From Heterostelium album PN500 (lineage: Eukaryota > Evosea > Eumycetozoa > Acytosteliales > Acytosteliaceae): DNA of 64,000 nt. Below are positions 21,118-33,300 of the stretch, in pieces. Position numbers and translations under genes: made by a program. Each line of letters opens with the position of its first letter. Position 1 is the first letter of the stretch. The notes under the pieces are model-generated. The model ran no database searches and was not told the origin of the DNA. It saw only the letters and a list, made by a program, of their open reading frames with translations. Location: positions 248,001 to 312,000 of the forward strand of contig NW_008805077.1 of NCBI RefSeq assembly GCF_000004825.1, written 5' to 3'.

Positions 21118-22656
21118 ATGGATAGGAGAGAAAAGAGAATAACAATGCTACCTAAAATTAGAATTATATCAGTTATTGCATTTGTATTTATATTTGTGTT
21201 GGCTGTGAATTACTTTTACTTTTATGGCGCCGAGATCAAGCAAAAGGAAGAGATGCAACAGCAGTCAGAGTATGACAACCAAAAGATCAGACAGTTGGAG
21301 CGTGCCATCGATGTCATGCTGACAAAGATCAACGAGTACAATCTGACATTGAGCCTGCCGCCAGTGCAACCGACGGTGCCGCCAACGGTGCCGCCAACAG
21401 AGCCACCCACAGAGGAGACCATCAAGAAGATGGCGCGTGACATGGTGCAGGGAAGACTCGACCCGTTCGACGCGAACAACGTCATCACCAGCAAAGACAT
21501 GCTCACCTACTTCATCTCGAATTTCAACAAGAATCGCAAGGTTCTCAACGCAGACAAGTTCAAGCTGGCGCCGAATCACATCCCTATCGTCATCCGTGTT
21601 TTCAACAAGCCGCAGTACTTCAAGGTGGTTCTCGACTTTTACCGCCAGGTCGAAGGCATCGAGGAGACCATGATTATCGTCTCGCACGACGGTATCTTCA
21701 AGGAGATGTTTGACTTGGTCGAGTCGATCGATTTCTGTCAGGTCCGCCAAATCATTCATCCATACTCGTCGCAGGTGTTGTCAAACCGATTCCCAGGAAA
21801 GGATCCGCAACTCGCGCGTGAGCGTAAAGACGAGGACAACGGTAAGCCACGTAACAACAACGTCACCCCACTGAAACACCACTTCTGGTGGCATCTCAAC
21901 TATGTGTGGGACGTCATGTTGCCAGAGCACAAGGGCGACATCTGTCTCCTCGAGGAAGACCACCTTCCATCGTACGACTTTTACCGTACGCTTCTGGCGA
22001 CACGTGATCTCCGTAACAAAGAGTGTCCCGACTGTTTCGCACTCCAAATGCAAGAGCCATCGTTCAACGGTGACACACACGACCTTGGTATCTGTCCGAA
22101 CATCGGTAACATGGGTCTGACGTTCGACCGTCGTCGTTGGGAAATCTTGCGTGGCGCCGGTGACGAATACTGTAATTTCGACGACTACAACTGGGACTGG
22201 ACTTTGCAACACATGAAATCCGTCAACAAAATCCCTGGTAAATACTTTTTCACATGCAAACCACGTATCATTCATATCGGTACCTGTGGTATTCACGGTC
22301 GTGATAATAACAATTGTGAAGTAACAAAAGAACAAATTGATGTAAGTAGAAAACAAAAAAAAAAACAATATATTATATAAATATAATAATAATCTGGATT
22401 CATCCAACTTTCTTTGATTAATCATTAACATAATAATTATTTCTCCATCTATTTCTATAATTTACTCTTTTTTTATTTTTATTTTTAGCAATACAAAGCA
22501 AGATCGGATGAATTGAAAAGGGATAATGCACACGATTGGAGTAAATATAAGATTAGAGACTTTATGAACACTAATAATGCCTTACATTTCAGAGGATACG
22601 AGTCATGGGGACAAATGGATAGAGATCATTGCAATAATCAGAAATTCGATATCTAG
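21118..22656 (+). CDS. mgat2: alpha-1,6-mannosyl-glycoprotein 2-beta-N-acetylglucosaminyltransferase (GlcNAc-TII, GT16)
   Basis: Exons 21118-22341 and 22489-22656; 463 residues. A type II Golgi membrane enzyme: short basic N-terminus, signal-anchor at about residues 14-33, a Pro/Thr-rich stem (PTVPPTVPPTEPPTEE), then the GT16 catalytic domain. It adds beta-1,2-GlcNAc from UDP-GlcNAc to the 1,6-mannose arm of N-glycans. Matching landmarks are the start of the fold (PIVIRVFNKPQYF), the LLEEDH metal-binding motif, the NMGLTFDR segment, the DDYNWDWTLQ motif and the C-terminal GYESWGQMDRDHC. An ATG at 21114 opens a four-codon frame that overlaps the first ATG, so translation may begin at the in-frame ATG at 21145. 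The main exon is markedly richer in C and G at third positions than its neighbours. Confidence 0.88.
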
Positions 22657-22766
22657 ATTTCCACTTTTTAAATAATATTATTTTAGGAATATTAATAATA
22701 ATATTATAGTTTAATAAATATATATATATATAATAATAATAATAATAGTTGATTATAGATTTTAGA

Positions 22767-24459
22767 TTAGAGGTCATTTGAATATTTATTTAAATAATAA
22801 GGTTGAATATCTACGTATTCTTCATCTGGTTTGTTCTCCCAGAGTAGTTCACAGAGTTTCATTTGAATCATCTTGTGGATTCCGTGGTTCTTGTATTTCT
22901 CCAGGATCAGAGGTGATGCTTTTTCCACTTGTTCCAACCTACTCCTAAATATCTCCAGCTCGAAAGCATTGGAATTCGGACAACAACTTGTGATATCTAT
23001 ACCGATCTTCCTTACAAACATATCATCTGTATCCAATTCCACCATCTTTATATTCTTAATTCTCCTTATTCTTTCATCAATTATTTCTATTTGTTTTTCA
23101 TCATTATCATCTCTTTTTTTTTTTTTTTGATTATTATTAATAATATATCTTTAATTCTTTTGATTTTTTGTTTATATACTTACATTGTATTTGAATACAT
23201 TGGAATTGAATCTAAATCTATTGATCCATCTTTTAATCTTTTAATATTTGTTGTTATTTGTTTATTGATACTATCATCATCATCATCATTGTCAATATTC
23301 TTCAAATCATCTAATCCTTTCAATAGTAATTGTTGAGTAACTTCTAAACTGATTACTGATTTCTCTATTAAATACTTGTTTACTATTTCACGCAATTCCA
23401 AATCATCATTGTCAAGATAATCTCTAATAATATCCATTTTCAAAATTGATGCAGTTGTAGGTCTATCTTTTGCATTAGTCAAAATAGACTGTACCAATTG
23501 TTTTAATCTTTCCGAATATCGACTTGAATAGAGAATCAGATTATTTATTAGTATTATACAAACAGAAATGTTTGCTTTTAAGTTAAGAATAGTACTTACT
23601 ATGATTCAATAGGTTTATATTTAATATTGATTATATTCTCTCTTATTTCTTTACTAGATACACCGCTATCGTTGAGCAAATTAGATTATGTTAACATAAT
23701 TTAATATGATCATAACATACCTAAAACATTGTTCTTTTGTTATAAGTTCATAAAGTACTACACCTAATGACCAAATATCTGTTTTAAAGTTATGTTTTCT
23801 GCCACTATACATCTCAGGGCTAGTATAAGCAGGAGTACCAGTGAAGTTTAATATTTCACTCTTTGTTGACAGCGCTATAGATGTTCCGAAATCAGTCAAG
23901 TTTAACACATTGTTATTCATTAACAATATGTTTTTTAGTTTTATATCTCGATGTACAAATCCTGCATTGTGTAATGAATGTAAAGCTAAGCAAATTTGAA
24001 TAAACCATCTCAATACTTGCTATATGTATATAGTATATATATATATATATATATAAATACGATTTAGTTATAATTTGATTATATTAAAATAAAAAGTACA
24101 AAAAATATTACCTTTTCAGTTAGATAATCTTCATATTTCTTTAAATATTCTTGAAGATCACCTTCTTTAGAGTATTCCAATAGCAAGAATAAATTACCAC
24201 GATAGAAGAAATGCTTGTGTAGTGTAACTATAAAAGGATGACCTTTAAAGAATGATAGAATATCTATTTCATTTACATATTGAGACTGTCTTGATGTTGG
24301 ATCTAAAACCATATGCTTTACACAATACTCTTGGTTTGTTTGTTTAGCTCGATAGAGATACACCAAAGCATTTGAACCTCTTCCAATATTCTCAACAAAT
24401 TCATATTCTAATAATGGATTTGTTTCAACTGGGTATTCTAAATTAATATTATTATCCAT
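22767..24459 (-). CDS. serine/threonine protein kinase, NEK-like
   Basis: Five exons on the minus strand: 24459-24112, 24019-23721, 23665-23600, 23522-23184 and 23112-22767; 465 residues. The kinase domain spans about 20-290: Gly loop IGRGSNALVYL, ATP-site Lys48 (EYCVKHM), catalytic loop HRDIKLKN (Asp141), DFG at 159-161, and TPAYTSPE. All key residues are present, so it should be active. The segment NIINIKYKPIESY is typical of the NEK/NIMA-like C-lobe. The C-terminal 150 residues are acidic and helical with no named domain. The last acceptor is preceded by an A-run rather than a pyrimidine tract, so that junction is the least certain. Convergent with mgat2, 110 bp away. Confidence 0.78.
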
Positions 24460-24619
24460 TTTCTCTTAAACTATATAATATACTTCTAAAACAATGAGTT
24501 TTGAAAACTAAAAATAAAATGTTCGAAAAAAAAATGATGAATGTTACTGTGTCAAATTCCATCACATAAATGAACGAATATGATTTTATTATTATCGTTA
24601 TTTTTACTATTTATTATTA

Positions 24620-26290
24620 TTAATCTTTTTCAAAGAGTTGAACTAAACTCTTTTTATTCACTTTGAGCATTGCATTCTTTGGTATTTCTTTGAGGATCTT
24701 CAGACGACGAGGTGTTTTGTAGCTGGCCAACTTATTGGAACACCATTGTTTGAGTTCATCATAGGTCAGGTCTTTGGTGTTTGGTTTCATAACTACGAGT
24801 GCACCAATGATTTGTCCGTACTCTTCACTCGGTATTCCAAGTACTGCCACCTCGGCAATCGAGGGATGAGCCAGTAGTTCATATTCGATTTCCAGTGCAC
24901 TTATCTTGTAGGCAGCGGATTTAATGATGTCGACAGAGGTTCTTCCTAGAATTCGATAGATCTCACCGTCTTTGGCGACGGTATCGCCAGTCATAAAGTA
25001 TCCATCTTTTGTAAAGTTCTTGGCGGTCTCCTCTGGACGTCCCCAATACTCCTTGAACACCTGTGGTCCTCTAATTAGAAGCTGTCCATCTTCATCGATC
25101 TTCGCATCGACAAATGGCAGTGGATAACCGACGGTTCCAGGAAATCTCATTTGTTGGTCGTAGCTATTTGATAGTGCCATACCGATCTCTGTCATGCCAT
25201 ATCGCTCCAACAGCTTGTGTCCAGTGATCTCTTTCCATCGGTTGAATATAGGTGTTGGTAAGGAAGCTGATCCACTCACCATCAATCTCAGTGAGCTCCA
25301 AGCATCGGAAATCAATTGCTTCTGTTCTGAAGAATGTCCACCTCTATCGTAATTCTCCAGCAATTTCGAATAGATTGTTGGAACAGCCATAAATACAGAG
25401 ATGGGTGGAGATGAACTGCTGATGCTGCTATTACTATTGATATTATTATTGTTATCTTTGTTTTTATATCCATTTACAATTCTATTGTTTACAGTTGAAG
25501 CATCAAAGTGATTCATCATTTCAACGGTTGCACCAGTGAAGAGTGGACATGTAAGAGCATTGATTACACCATGAACATGATGTAGTGGAAGTGTATGTAG
25601 AATTCTATCTTGAGGTGACCATCGCCAAGGACCGATCAACGCCTTGACCTGTGACTCAATATTTCCATGTGTACTGACACATCCTTTCGGCTTATTCGTT
25701 GTTCCAGAGGTATAGATAATCATAGCGTTTCTACCGGGATCTATATTGATAACCTCTGAATCTTTCAACTTTATCTTATTAACAACATCATCTATATTAT
25801 CAAAGCCAGTACCGTTTGTTGTCGTCGCCGCCGCTTCATCTAAATCATCCAGAATAATCAGAGGAATATTCAATTCCTTTGAGAGTTCAACCATTTTCGG
25901 TGACATTGTTCTAGTCGAAATGATAACCGATGGTTTAGAGTCGGTCAGTGTATAACGGTGCTCTGCAGGTGGATGTGAGAGTGCCAATGGTACAGCAACG
26001 CCACCAGCTCTCCAAATAGCCCACTGTGACTTTACATAGTTGAAACCAGGCTCACTTATAAAAGCGACACGCTCACACTCCAAATCCTCCACTCGATTCG
26101 CCAATCGTTTCGATCGTAGTAACTCTCCAGCCACTTCATTCGAGGCAGCCAACAACTGTCTATAGGTAAAAGATCGATCATTCTTTCCAATCAAACTATT
26201 ATTATCGACAATAGCAACATTTGACCAATGATTATAATAAGCATTCTGAAATAGCTTTAATGATGGTAATTTACCAATAAACCTATTCAT
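24620..26290 (-). CDS. malonyl-CoA synthetase, ACSF3-type acyl-CoA ligase
   Basis: Single exon, 556 residues, in the ANL superfamily of adenylate-forming enzymes. The P-loop motif is YTSGTTNKPKG, followed by LPLHHVHGV, the YGMTEIGM adenine-binding motif, TGDT and GRTSVDIIKSAAYKISALEIE hinge residues, and the C-terminal catalytic Lys region KVNKKSL. The early signature GGVAVPLALSHPPAEHRY is like ACSF3, which activates malonate (and methylmalonate) to the CoA thioester in mitochondria. The N-terminus (MNRFIGKLPSLKLFQNAYY) is basic and free of acids and could be a targeting sequence. A low-complexity Asn/Ser insert (near residue 285) is typical of dictyostelids. Middle of three tandem minus-strand genes. 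Confidence 0.82.
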   Translation of the reverse strand: MNRFIGKLPSLKLFQNAYYNHWSNVAIVDNNSLIGKNDRSFTYRQLLAASNEVAGELLRSKRLANRVEDLECERVAFISEPGFNYVKSQWAIWRAGGVAVPLALSHPPAEHRYTLTDSKPSVIISTRTMSPKMVELSKELNIPLIILDDLDEAAATTTNGTGFDNIDDVVNKIKLKDSEVINIDPGRNAMIIYTSGTTNKPKGCVSTHGNIESQVKALIGPWRWSPQDRILHTLPLHHVHGVINALTCPLFTGATVEMMNHFDASTVNNRIVNGYKNKDNNNNINSNSSISSSSPPISVFMAVPTIYSKLLENYDRGGHSSEQKQLISDAWSSLRLMVSGSASLPTPIFNRWKEITGHKLLERYGMTEIGMALSNSYDQQMRFPGTVGYPLPFVDAKIDEDGQLLIRGPQVFKEYWGRPEETAKNFTKDGYFMTGDTVAKDGEIYRILGRTSVDIIKSAAYKISALEIEYELLAHPSIAEVAVLGIPSEEYGQIIGALVVMKPNTKDLTYDELKQWCSNKLASYKTPRRLKILKEIPKNAMLKVNKKSLVQLFEKD

Positions 26291-26454
26291 TTGTTATCAA
26301 TATATTTATATATATATAAATAAACAATGTGTGTTGTTATGAATGAATGATATGTAAAAAAAATAATTATATTTGGACACTGTTTAAATTTGATGTACTT
26401 CACCACCACATTTAATTTAAATTATATTAATTTTTTTAATATTTATTTAATTGA

Positions 26455-26478
26455 TTCATTCATTCATTCATTCATTCA
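26455..26478. repeat. (ATTC)n microsatellite overlapping a stop codon
   Basis: Six tetranucleotide units. On the minus strand the TGA stop of the NSUN gene is the first part of the TGAA repeat. Confidence 0.85.
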
Positions 26479-28048
26479 TATCTTTGTGAATTTTGAAATG
26501 AACATTCCACTTGTTCCATTCTTTGGATAGAATCTATATGTATTATCAATGAATCCTTTACTATATGGTACTTTATAATCATTGTTGTTGTTGTTATTAC
26601 TGTCTTGTTGTTGTTCTTGTTGTTGTTCTTCGAAACAAGGTAATAATTTAGCATTGGCATTGTTATCTAATAACCATTTAACAACATCTTCATTCTGTAC
26701 TTTACAGAAACTACATGTACTATAAACTAAACTACCTCCTACTTTTAATAAATTGAATCCTGTTTGTATTAACCGTTTCTATTATAATAGAAAGAATGTA
26801 TTAATATAATTGAATCATTTGGTGTGTGAATATGATCATATTGTAATGATCAATATTAATAATATACCTGTAAATCGGTCAATTCAGTTAATTCGTTTGG
26901 TAAGAAATTTCTACCTAGCTTACTGTATTGAAGAAGATGACGAACCGATGCATCCAAACTACATTCTGCGTCAACAATAACCTTGTCATATAACTGTGCA
27001 TTCGAATATCGCATATAAAAAGTATTACAAAAGTACAATCCATCCAGGTCGTATGTTACTTTCGATGTCTTTTTCTTTGAAACTCTTCTCTTATTACAAT
27101 TACCATTACCACTACTACTATTATTATTACTAACTTGTTTATATTCTTCATTATTTACATCTTCTTCTTCTTCCTCTTCTTCTTTTGATTCTTCTTTGTT
27201 ATTATTACTATTATTATTTTTCTTTTGTTTCTTAATTGGTTTGAATGGTAATGGATCATCTTTAATAGGTGCTTTAATGTTGAATGTTGAACCGTCGCAT
27301 TGAAATAGTCTGGCACTCGGTACCTTGTATTTCTTGAGTATCGTTTTACAAGAACCCAATCTTTGAAGACTGATATCGACACCTGTGACAGTACCTTCTC
27401 CATTCATCATGTCGGCAATCATCGACAGCTTTGTTCCAGGTGCACAACATATATCCAACACATTATCACCAGGCTGTGGATCTAATGCCAATATTGCTGC
27501 TCCACTAGAAGCATCCATACCATATATCAAACCATTCTTATAACTATTAAGATAACAACATATATCCAACATACATTAATATATATATAAAGATTTGAAT
27601 AGAATGAATGAATAATTGATTGATTGATACATTACGATTTTGATGAAGCTATTCCAACTCTTTCCGATAGTTTATAGAAATGAGGTAACCACTTGAGTGG
27701 TATTAACTCGGTTTTCAACTCTGTTTCTAATTGTTTTATAAAACTATTTATATCTTGTTTATCATTACTATTTAATAATCTATTATTTAATCTAATGAAT
27801 CTTGGTATTTCTTTAATATCATAAGAATCGAATGGTATATCATTCTCTACTAAGAAATCGATAAACTCTTTTGGTTTGTTCTTTAGGAAATCCGATAGCT
27901 CTACTGTTTGTTTTTCTAAATCCAATGAAACATTCTCATTCTCTTCACCTTCATTATTATCTATTTGATCCCTAACATCATTATAGTTATCATTGTTTTT
28001 ATTTAATGAATCATCTTTATTACTGATATTTGTTGTTGTTGTTGTCAT
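26476..28048 (-). CDS. NSUN-family RNA (cytosine-5) methyltransferase
   Basis: Three exons on the minus strand: 28048-27636, 27543-26868 and 26778-26476; 463 residues from the first ATG in frame. An upstream exon is possible, as a CAG acceptor precedes in-frame codons at about 28090. Landmarks of the SAM-dependent fold are motif I (VLDICCAPGTKLSMIADM), TGVDIS, motif IV VDAECSLDAS and motif VI YSTCSF with the catalytic Cys. Motif IV has Glu-Cys rather than the usual Pro-Cys, a variant seen in one branch of NOL1/NOP2/Sun proteins. The enzyme should use SAM to make 5-methylcytosine in rRNA or tRNA; the target is unknown. A long Lys/Glu/Asn insert (about residues 260-315) separates motifs III and IV. 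Confidence 0.8.
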
Positions 28049-28521
28049 TCTTCTTTGAAAATCAGAAGAAGCTGTGTGACTTTTACTGTCAGAAGAAAAA
28101 AACACGATGTCGAAATAGATAGATTTGGTAATCTCAAAAAGGAATCAAACAAAACAATTTTTAAAAATTAAACAAAAAAAAAAAAAAATTATTAATAAAA
28201 TTATTAATTAATATCACTTATACTAGTGTATATCATATCTTATTTAGAATTCGAATGAAACTTAAAAGGAATTTATATTTGTGTATGTTTGTGTGGGTGT
28301 GGTTAAAAAAATCTGTTGCTTTGGAGGAATTTTATAGCTATTCTACATGCATCTTCCAGAAGAGAATGAAAATTTTACCAAATGTGTGTTAATTATTGGG
28401 GCTATAAATTGATGATCAAAACCAAAAATAATTATTAATAATATAAATCAAAGACAATTATAAATAAAGATATATATATCTTTTAGAAAATAAATAAATA
28501 AATAAATAAATAAATAAGAAA
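28049..28521. promoter_or_regulatory. divergent promoter region, NSUN and hydroquinone reductase
   Basis: 473 bp between divergent starts, with a long A-run near 28172-28188 and an (AAAT)n repeat at 28487-28516 directly before the plus-strand ATG. A GTGTGTATG-rich patch near 28280-28300 is the only departure from plain AT-rich DNA. Confidence 0.45.
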
Positions 28522-29561
28522 ATGCCTTCATATACACATCAAATTGAAGTAGACGGACAATATAAACCAGAGGCAAATCGATATCATTTGTATTTGAATA
28601 AAGGATGTCCTTTCGCTCACCGTACACACATCGCTTTGTATCTTAAGGGATTGGAGGATGCTATCGATGTCTCCTACACTGAACCAGGCATGGGTCCCAA
28701 CGGATGGATCTTCTCGAATGCCGAGCAGCAAACCGCTGGTTCCACCGTTGATAAGGTCAACGGTTTCGTAGGTGCACGTGAAATCTACTTGAAGAACGAT
28801 CCAGCCTACGAAGGTAAATACACAGTTCCCGTGCTTTGGGATACCAAAACCAGTACCATTGTAAATAATGAATCTGCAGAGGTAAGCTATAACTGGTTGT
28901 TCACAATTTAATTAAAAACCTATTATTAACTTAACTATAACTATGATTATTATTAGATTCTCAGAATATTCAACAACCAATTGAATAATCTCGCTAAACA
29001 TCCGGAAGTTGACCTCTATCCAGAATCTTTAAAATCAAAGATCGATGAATTGTTTACCATTTACAATGCATCCATTATTATGGGCGTCTACGGTCCTGGT
29101 TACGCTACAACTCAAGCTGATTGTATGTTTATTTTAGTGCAATATTGAATAATTATAATATCTAACTAACTAATTAATTAATTAATCATTTATTAGATGA
29201 AACAAAAACAGATAAATTCTTTGCTGCTTTGGACGATCTTGAGAAACATCTTGGTACAACTAGATATGTTGCAGGATCACAACTCACTGAGCTGGATATA
29301 AAGTTGTTTGTCACATTGATTAGATTCGAACCGGCATATTACGGTGCATACAAATTGAATCTAAAGACCATTCACGACTATCCAGTGATATCAAACTACT
29401 TGAAGGATCTCTATCAGAAACCGCAATTCAACAAGACCGTCGATTTCGATCACATCAAAAAGATCTACTATCTCTCACCGAATGCACCATCTCCAAAGAT
29501 CGTACCAAGAGGTCCAAACGTAGATTGGTTAAAAACTCAACATAATCGTGCTAATTTGTAA
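28522..29561 (+). CDS. glutathionyl-hydroquinone reductase (xi/omega-type glutathione transferase)
   Basis: Exons 28522-28881, 28957-29122 and 29197-29561 with 75- and 74-bp introns; 296 residues. N-terminal thioredoxin-like domain with the active-site motif CPFAHR (Cys29; the family usually has CPWA/CPFA), followed by GMGPNGWIF, a family hallmark. The C-terminal helical domain includes YVAGSQLTELDIKLFVTLIRFEPAYY and ends WLKTQHNRANL. The enzyme reduces glutathionyl-hydroquinones to hydroquinones with glutathione and is cytosolic. Length is close to the usual 300-330, slightly shorter at the N-terminus. No odd features. Confidence 0.85.
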
Positions 29562-30315
29562 ATTTATTTATTTTATTAATCAAAAAAGAAAAAAAGAATA
29601 ATAAAATAAACAAAAAAAAAAAGAATAAAGTTTATTTTGTAATAATAAATAATTATTTAATGTTTAAAACAGCAAACAAAAGATATTAATAATAATGATT
29701 TATCACACCACAAATAAATAAAACATCATCATTAACATCATCATCACCATTATTTTAGTTATTTTTGGGTAAAAGTTGACCACACACATATCTTATTCTT
29801 TTATACAGGGATTAATAAAAAACACACCAATAACTTTGAGAAAAAAATTACACACACAAATTTTCATGGTTGTTCTGGTTGAAAGAAGAAGTTTGACTTT
29901 TTTTTTTGAATCAAAAAAACATGATGTTTGCAGCACGAAATAGCTTGACTCCTTCGTTTTTTTAGAAAAAAAAAATTTTAAAAAAAAAAATAAAAGAAAA
30001 ATGAATCTGGATAACAAAAAAAACTTTTCTTTTTGACCAAGAAGAAATTTCTATCCAACGCATCCATTGCAATAGATATACATCTAAAAGTGACTCACCA
30101 AAATCACAATATTACAATCAACCAACCATTTGTATTGTTCAACAATAATAATTTGTTATTATACTTTTTTTTTGATCACACTTTTAAATAATAATAATCA
30201 CGTGATATAATTATTATTATTAAATATACATATTTATTTTATTTATTTATTTATTTATATAAATTTCTTAAAAAATAATAAATAAAATTAGATTAGATTA
30301 GTTTTGTTTTGGAAA
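29562..30315. other. intergenic region
   Basis: About 750 bp of AT-rich DNA with A- and T-runs and a (TTTA)n patch near 30238-30258 just before the next gene. A minus-strand open frame near 29793-30017 is low complexity. No feature supported. Confidence 0.5.
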
Positions 30316-33300
30316 ATGAAAAACTATTTCAATGTATTACAAGATGACGATGAAGATGAATTCGTAATGGTCGAAAGTGATTCTACCAACAAGTCGAATG
30401 AAAAACCTGTAAAGAAAGAAGATTCAGAAAATGGTGGTGATTTGGAGGAAGGTGAGATCGTAGAGGATCAAGTCGTACCAAATGTTACTAGTACACATAA
30501 TAATAAAAAACAACATCAAGGACATGGACATGAATTGGAAGATGGTGAAATCGTAGAGAACCAGAAATCCAATCATAAGAAATCTGCTCTGCAACTCAAT
30601 AAGCAACCACAATACTCGATCGATTTGCAATTCGATTTTTCGAGCACCGAATTCTCAGAGTTGGACCAAACCAAGTCGTTCAATGACACCTGGGTACTCT
30701 GGTACGATAATACCAAGAAAGCAAAGACTCAACAAACCCCTCAACAACCAGCTCAACCAGATGAAAACAGTTTATATCTTCAAAGTTTAAATAGAGTTGG
30801 AACTTTTAATAATATTCAAGTAAGTAATTATTATTATTTTAGTGATTTATTTTAATGATAAAATATCATTTATGATTTATTAATATTTTATTTATTTATT
30901 TTATTTATTTTATCTATCTTTTGTTTAGACATTAATGCAATTATGGTCATCATTGACATCACCAATGGATACAAATATCAGTATTTTCAAAGACGGTATT
31001 GAACCAGCATGGGAGAGTGCAAAGAATAAGGATGGTGGTAAATACGTAAGTATTCATATATTTGATAATAATAGTTATTCAATGTTTTAATTAATTAATT
31101 TGATTGTTTTTATTTATCTACATACATTTTATTTTAATAGTCTGTTAATTATATTCTTAAAGATAATATTGAATATGCTAAAGTATTAAATAGTTGGTTT
31201 ACATTGGTAACTTCAATTGTATTTGCTTCACAATGGGAGAATTATGATCAAACCGTAAGTTGATTTAATTAGATTACACTAATATCAATGTTAATATTAA
31301 CATGTTGTTGTTGTTGTTGTTAAAATACAGAATGGTATCGTTATATCATTTAGAAGTTGGGGTCTAAGTATCAGTCTTTGGAATAGTGACTCTGAGAATC
31401 AAGAGAAAGTCAACAGTCTAAGAGATGCCTTACAGAATCTATTAAAGGTTAAATACACAAAATATTCATCACATAATGTATGTATTTAAAATTCGTTAAA
31501 TATTCACATAGTTTAACTTTGCAATATTGATATTTATATTAATTTGGTTTTCCATTTTATTTTTTTTATAGAACACCATATTATTGAAAACATTTAAAAA
31601 GAATGATGAAAAGAAGAAAAAGATGAACTTTAAATTCCAAAAGAATAATAATGGTGGTAACTCTATTGGTTCTGGAAATAACAATAATAATAATGGTGGT
31701 TTCGATAACTACAACAATCAATACTCTGGAAATAATAGTATTACCAACAACAGTCAGTCATGGAGTGATCAGACCGACGGTAATGACGGTATCAATGTTT
31801 TCGCTTCGGCTTTCGGAAAGTCTGGATACAACATGCAAAACAATGGTGGTAATGCCAATAATAGCAACAACGGTAGCTGGACATCACAACTCAGAAAGAT
31901 TAAACCATTGACTTTGGGAAGTTATCAACCAAATCAACAAGGTCAACAACAACAACAAGCTCAACAACAACAACAACAACAACCACAAACTGTTATTGTT
32001 AACAATTCTTCATCTGAACCAGCTGTTCCAGTACCTGAAATTCCAGTCGGTATGAATGCATGGGCAACCGGTATCCTCCTTGGAAAAGAACCAACTCCAT
32101 TGCAAACTCCATACGTTGCAAAGAAGTCCGCTGATTCAATTCCAGTAGTTGAAGAGCAACAAGAACAACAAGAACAACAACAACAGCCACCAGCTCAACA
32201 AGAACAACAACAAGTTGAAGAAAAGAAGGTTGCCGTACCAACTATTCCACCATCGGTAAATGCATGGTCAACCGGATTGTTATTACCAAAATCACCTTCT
32301 GTCAACAATATTGTTGAGACTACTGCTACTTCCAGTGAGGACACTACACCAGAATCTGTTACTCCAACTACCACCGCCACTAAAGAGAAGAAAGAAAAGA
32401 AGGAAAAGAAAGAGAAATCTTCAGAGCAACAACAACAACAACAATCAAAGAAACCAGATACAGCTGCTGTTAATGCTTGGTCAACTGGATTGTTGCTGCC
32501 AAAGGAAGTCGAACAACCAAAGGTAGAGAAGAAAGAGAAAGAACAACCACAACAACCACAACAACAACAACAAAAGGTAGAGAAACAAGAAAAGAAGAGA
32601 CAATTGAAGGTATCAGATGAGAAAGTTAATGAGACAAACTTCTGGGAATCAAATCCAACTACTACCACTGCTGCTGCTAACGTTGCCTCTAAAGACGAGT
32701 CACCAAAGACTGTTGCTGCTGCTTCTACCTCTGCACCACAACCCGAGCAATCAAGAGAGAGAAAGAGACAAGCAAGACACGCTACCACCTCACCAGTTGT
32801 TAATGCACCACCCGTATCTCTATGGGAGCAAAAAGACAATGTCTTGAAGTTGATGGAAACCATTGCCATTGAACAACCGACTGTTGTTGTTGCTGCTGCC
32901 GTCACCAGTGTAGAGACCACCGAGACCAAAGAAGAATCAACAAGATTGACACTCCAGATTAAACCACAAGACAAGAAGGCAAAGGTACAAGAGATTCAAC
33001 CGGTTGCAGCAACAGCTGAATGGACATCAGTAGAAGAGAAGAAACCAAAGAAAGAAAGAAAAGAAGATGATGATAACAATAGCAGTAATAATAATAATAA
33101 TAAGAAGAACAGTTATAATAATAATAATAAGAAAGAAGAAAAGACATCGTTAATTCATGCTTTATTGGTTGAAGAACCAATTGAATATAAGACACCAGTT
33201 AAACCTAAATCATCATCATCATCTACAACATCATCAGTCACCACAACCAATGTATCTAACAACAACAATAACAATAAGAAAGATAAATCAAATAGTAGTA

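Noticed and set aside
21265-22431. Antisense open frames over mgat2
   Set aside because: The GC-rich, stop-poor coding exon produces long frames on the other strand; the MGAT2 match is on the plus strand.
32195-32974. 259-codon open frame antisense to the eIF4E-like gene
   Set aside because: A shadow of Gln/Lys/Thr-rich codons (Cys/Phe/Val-rich in reverse); no independent support.
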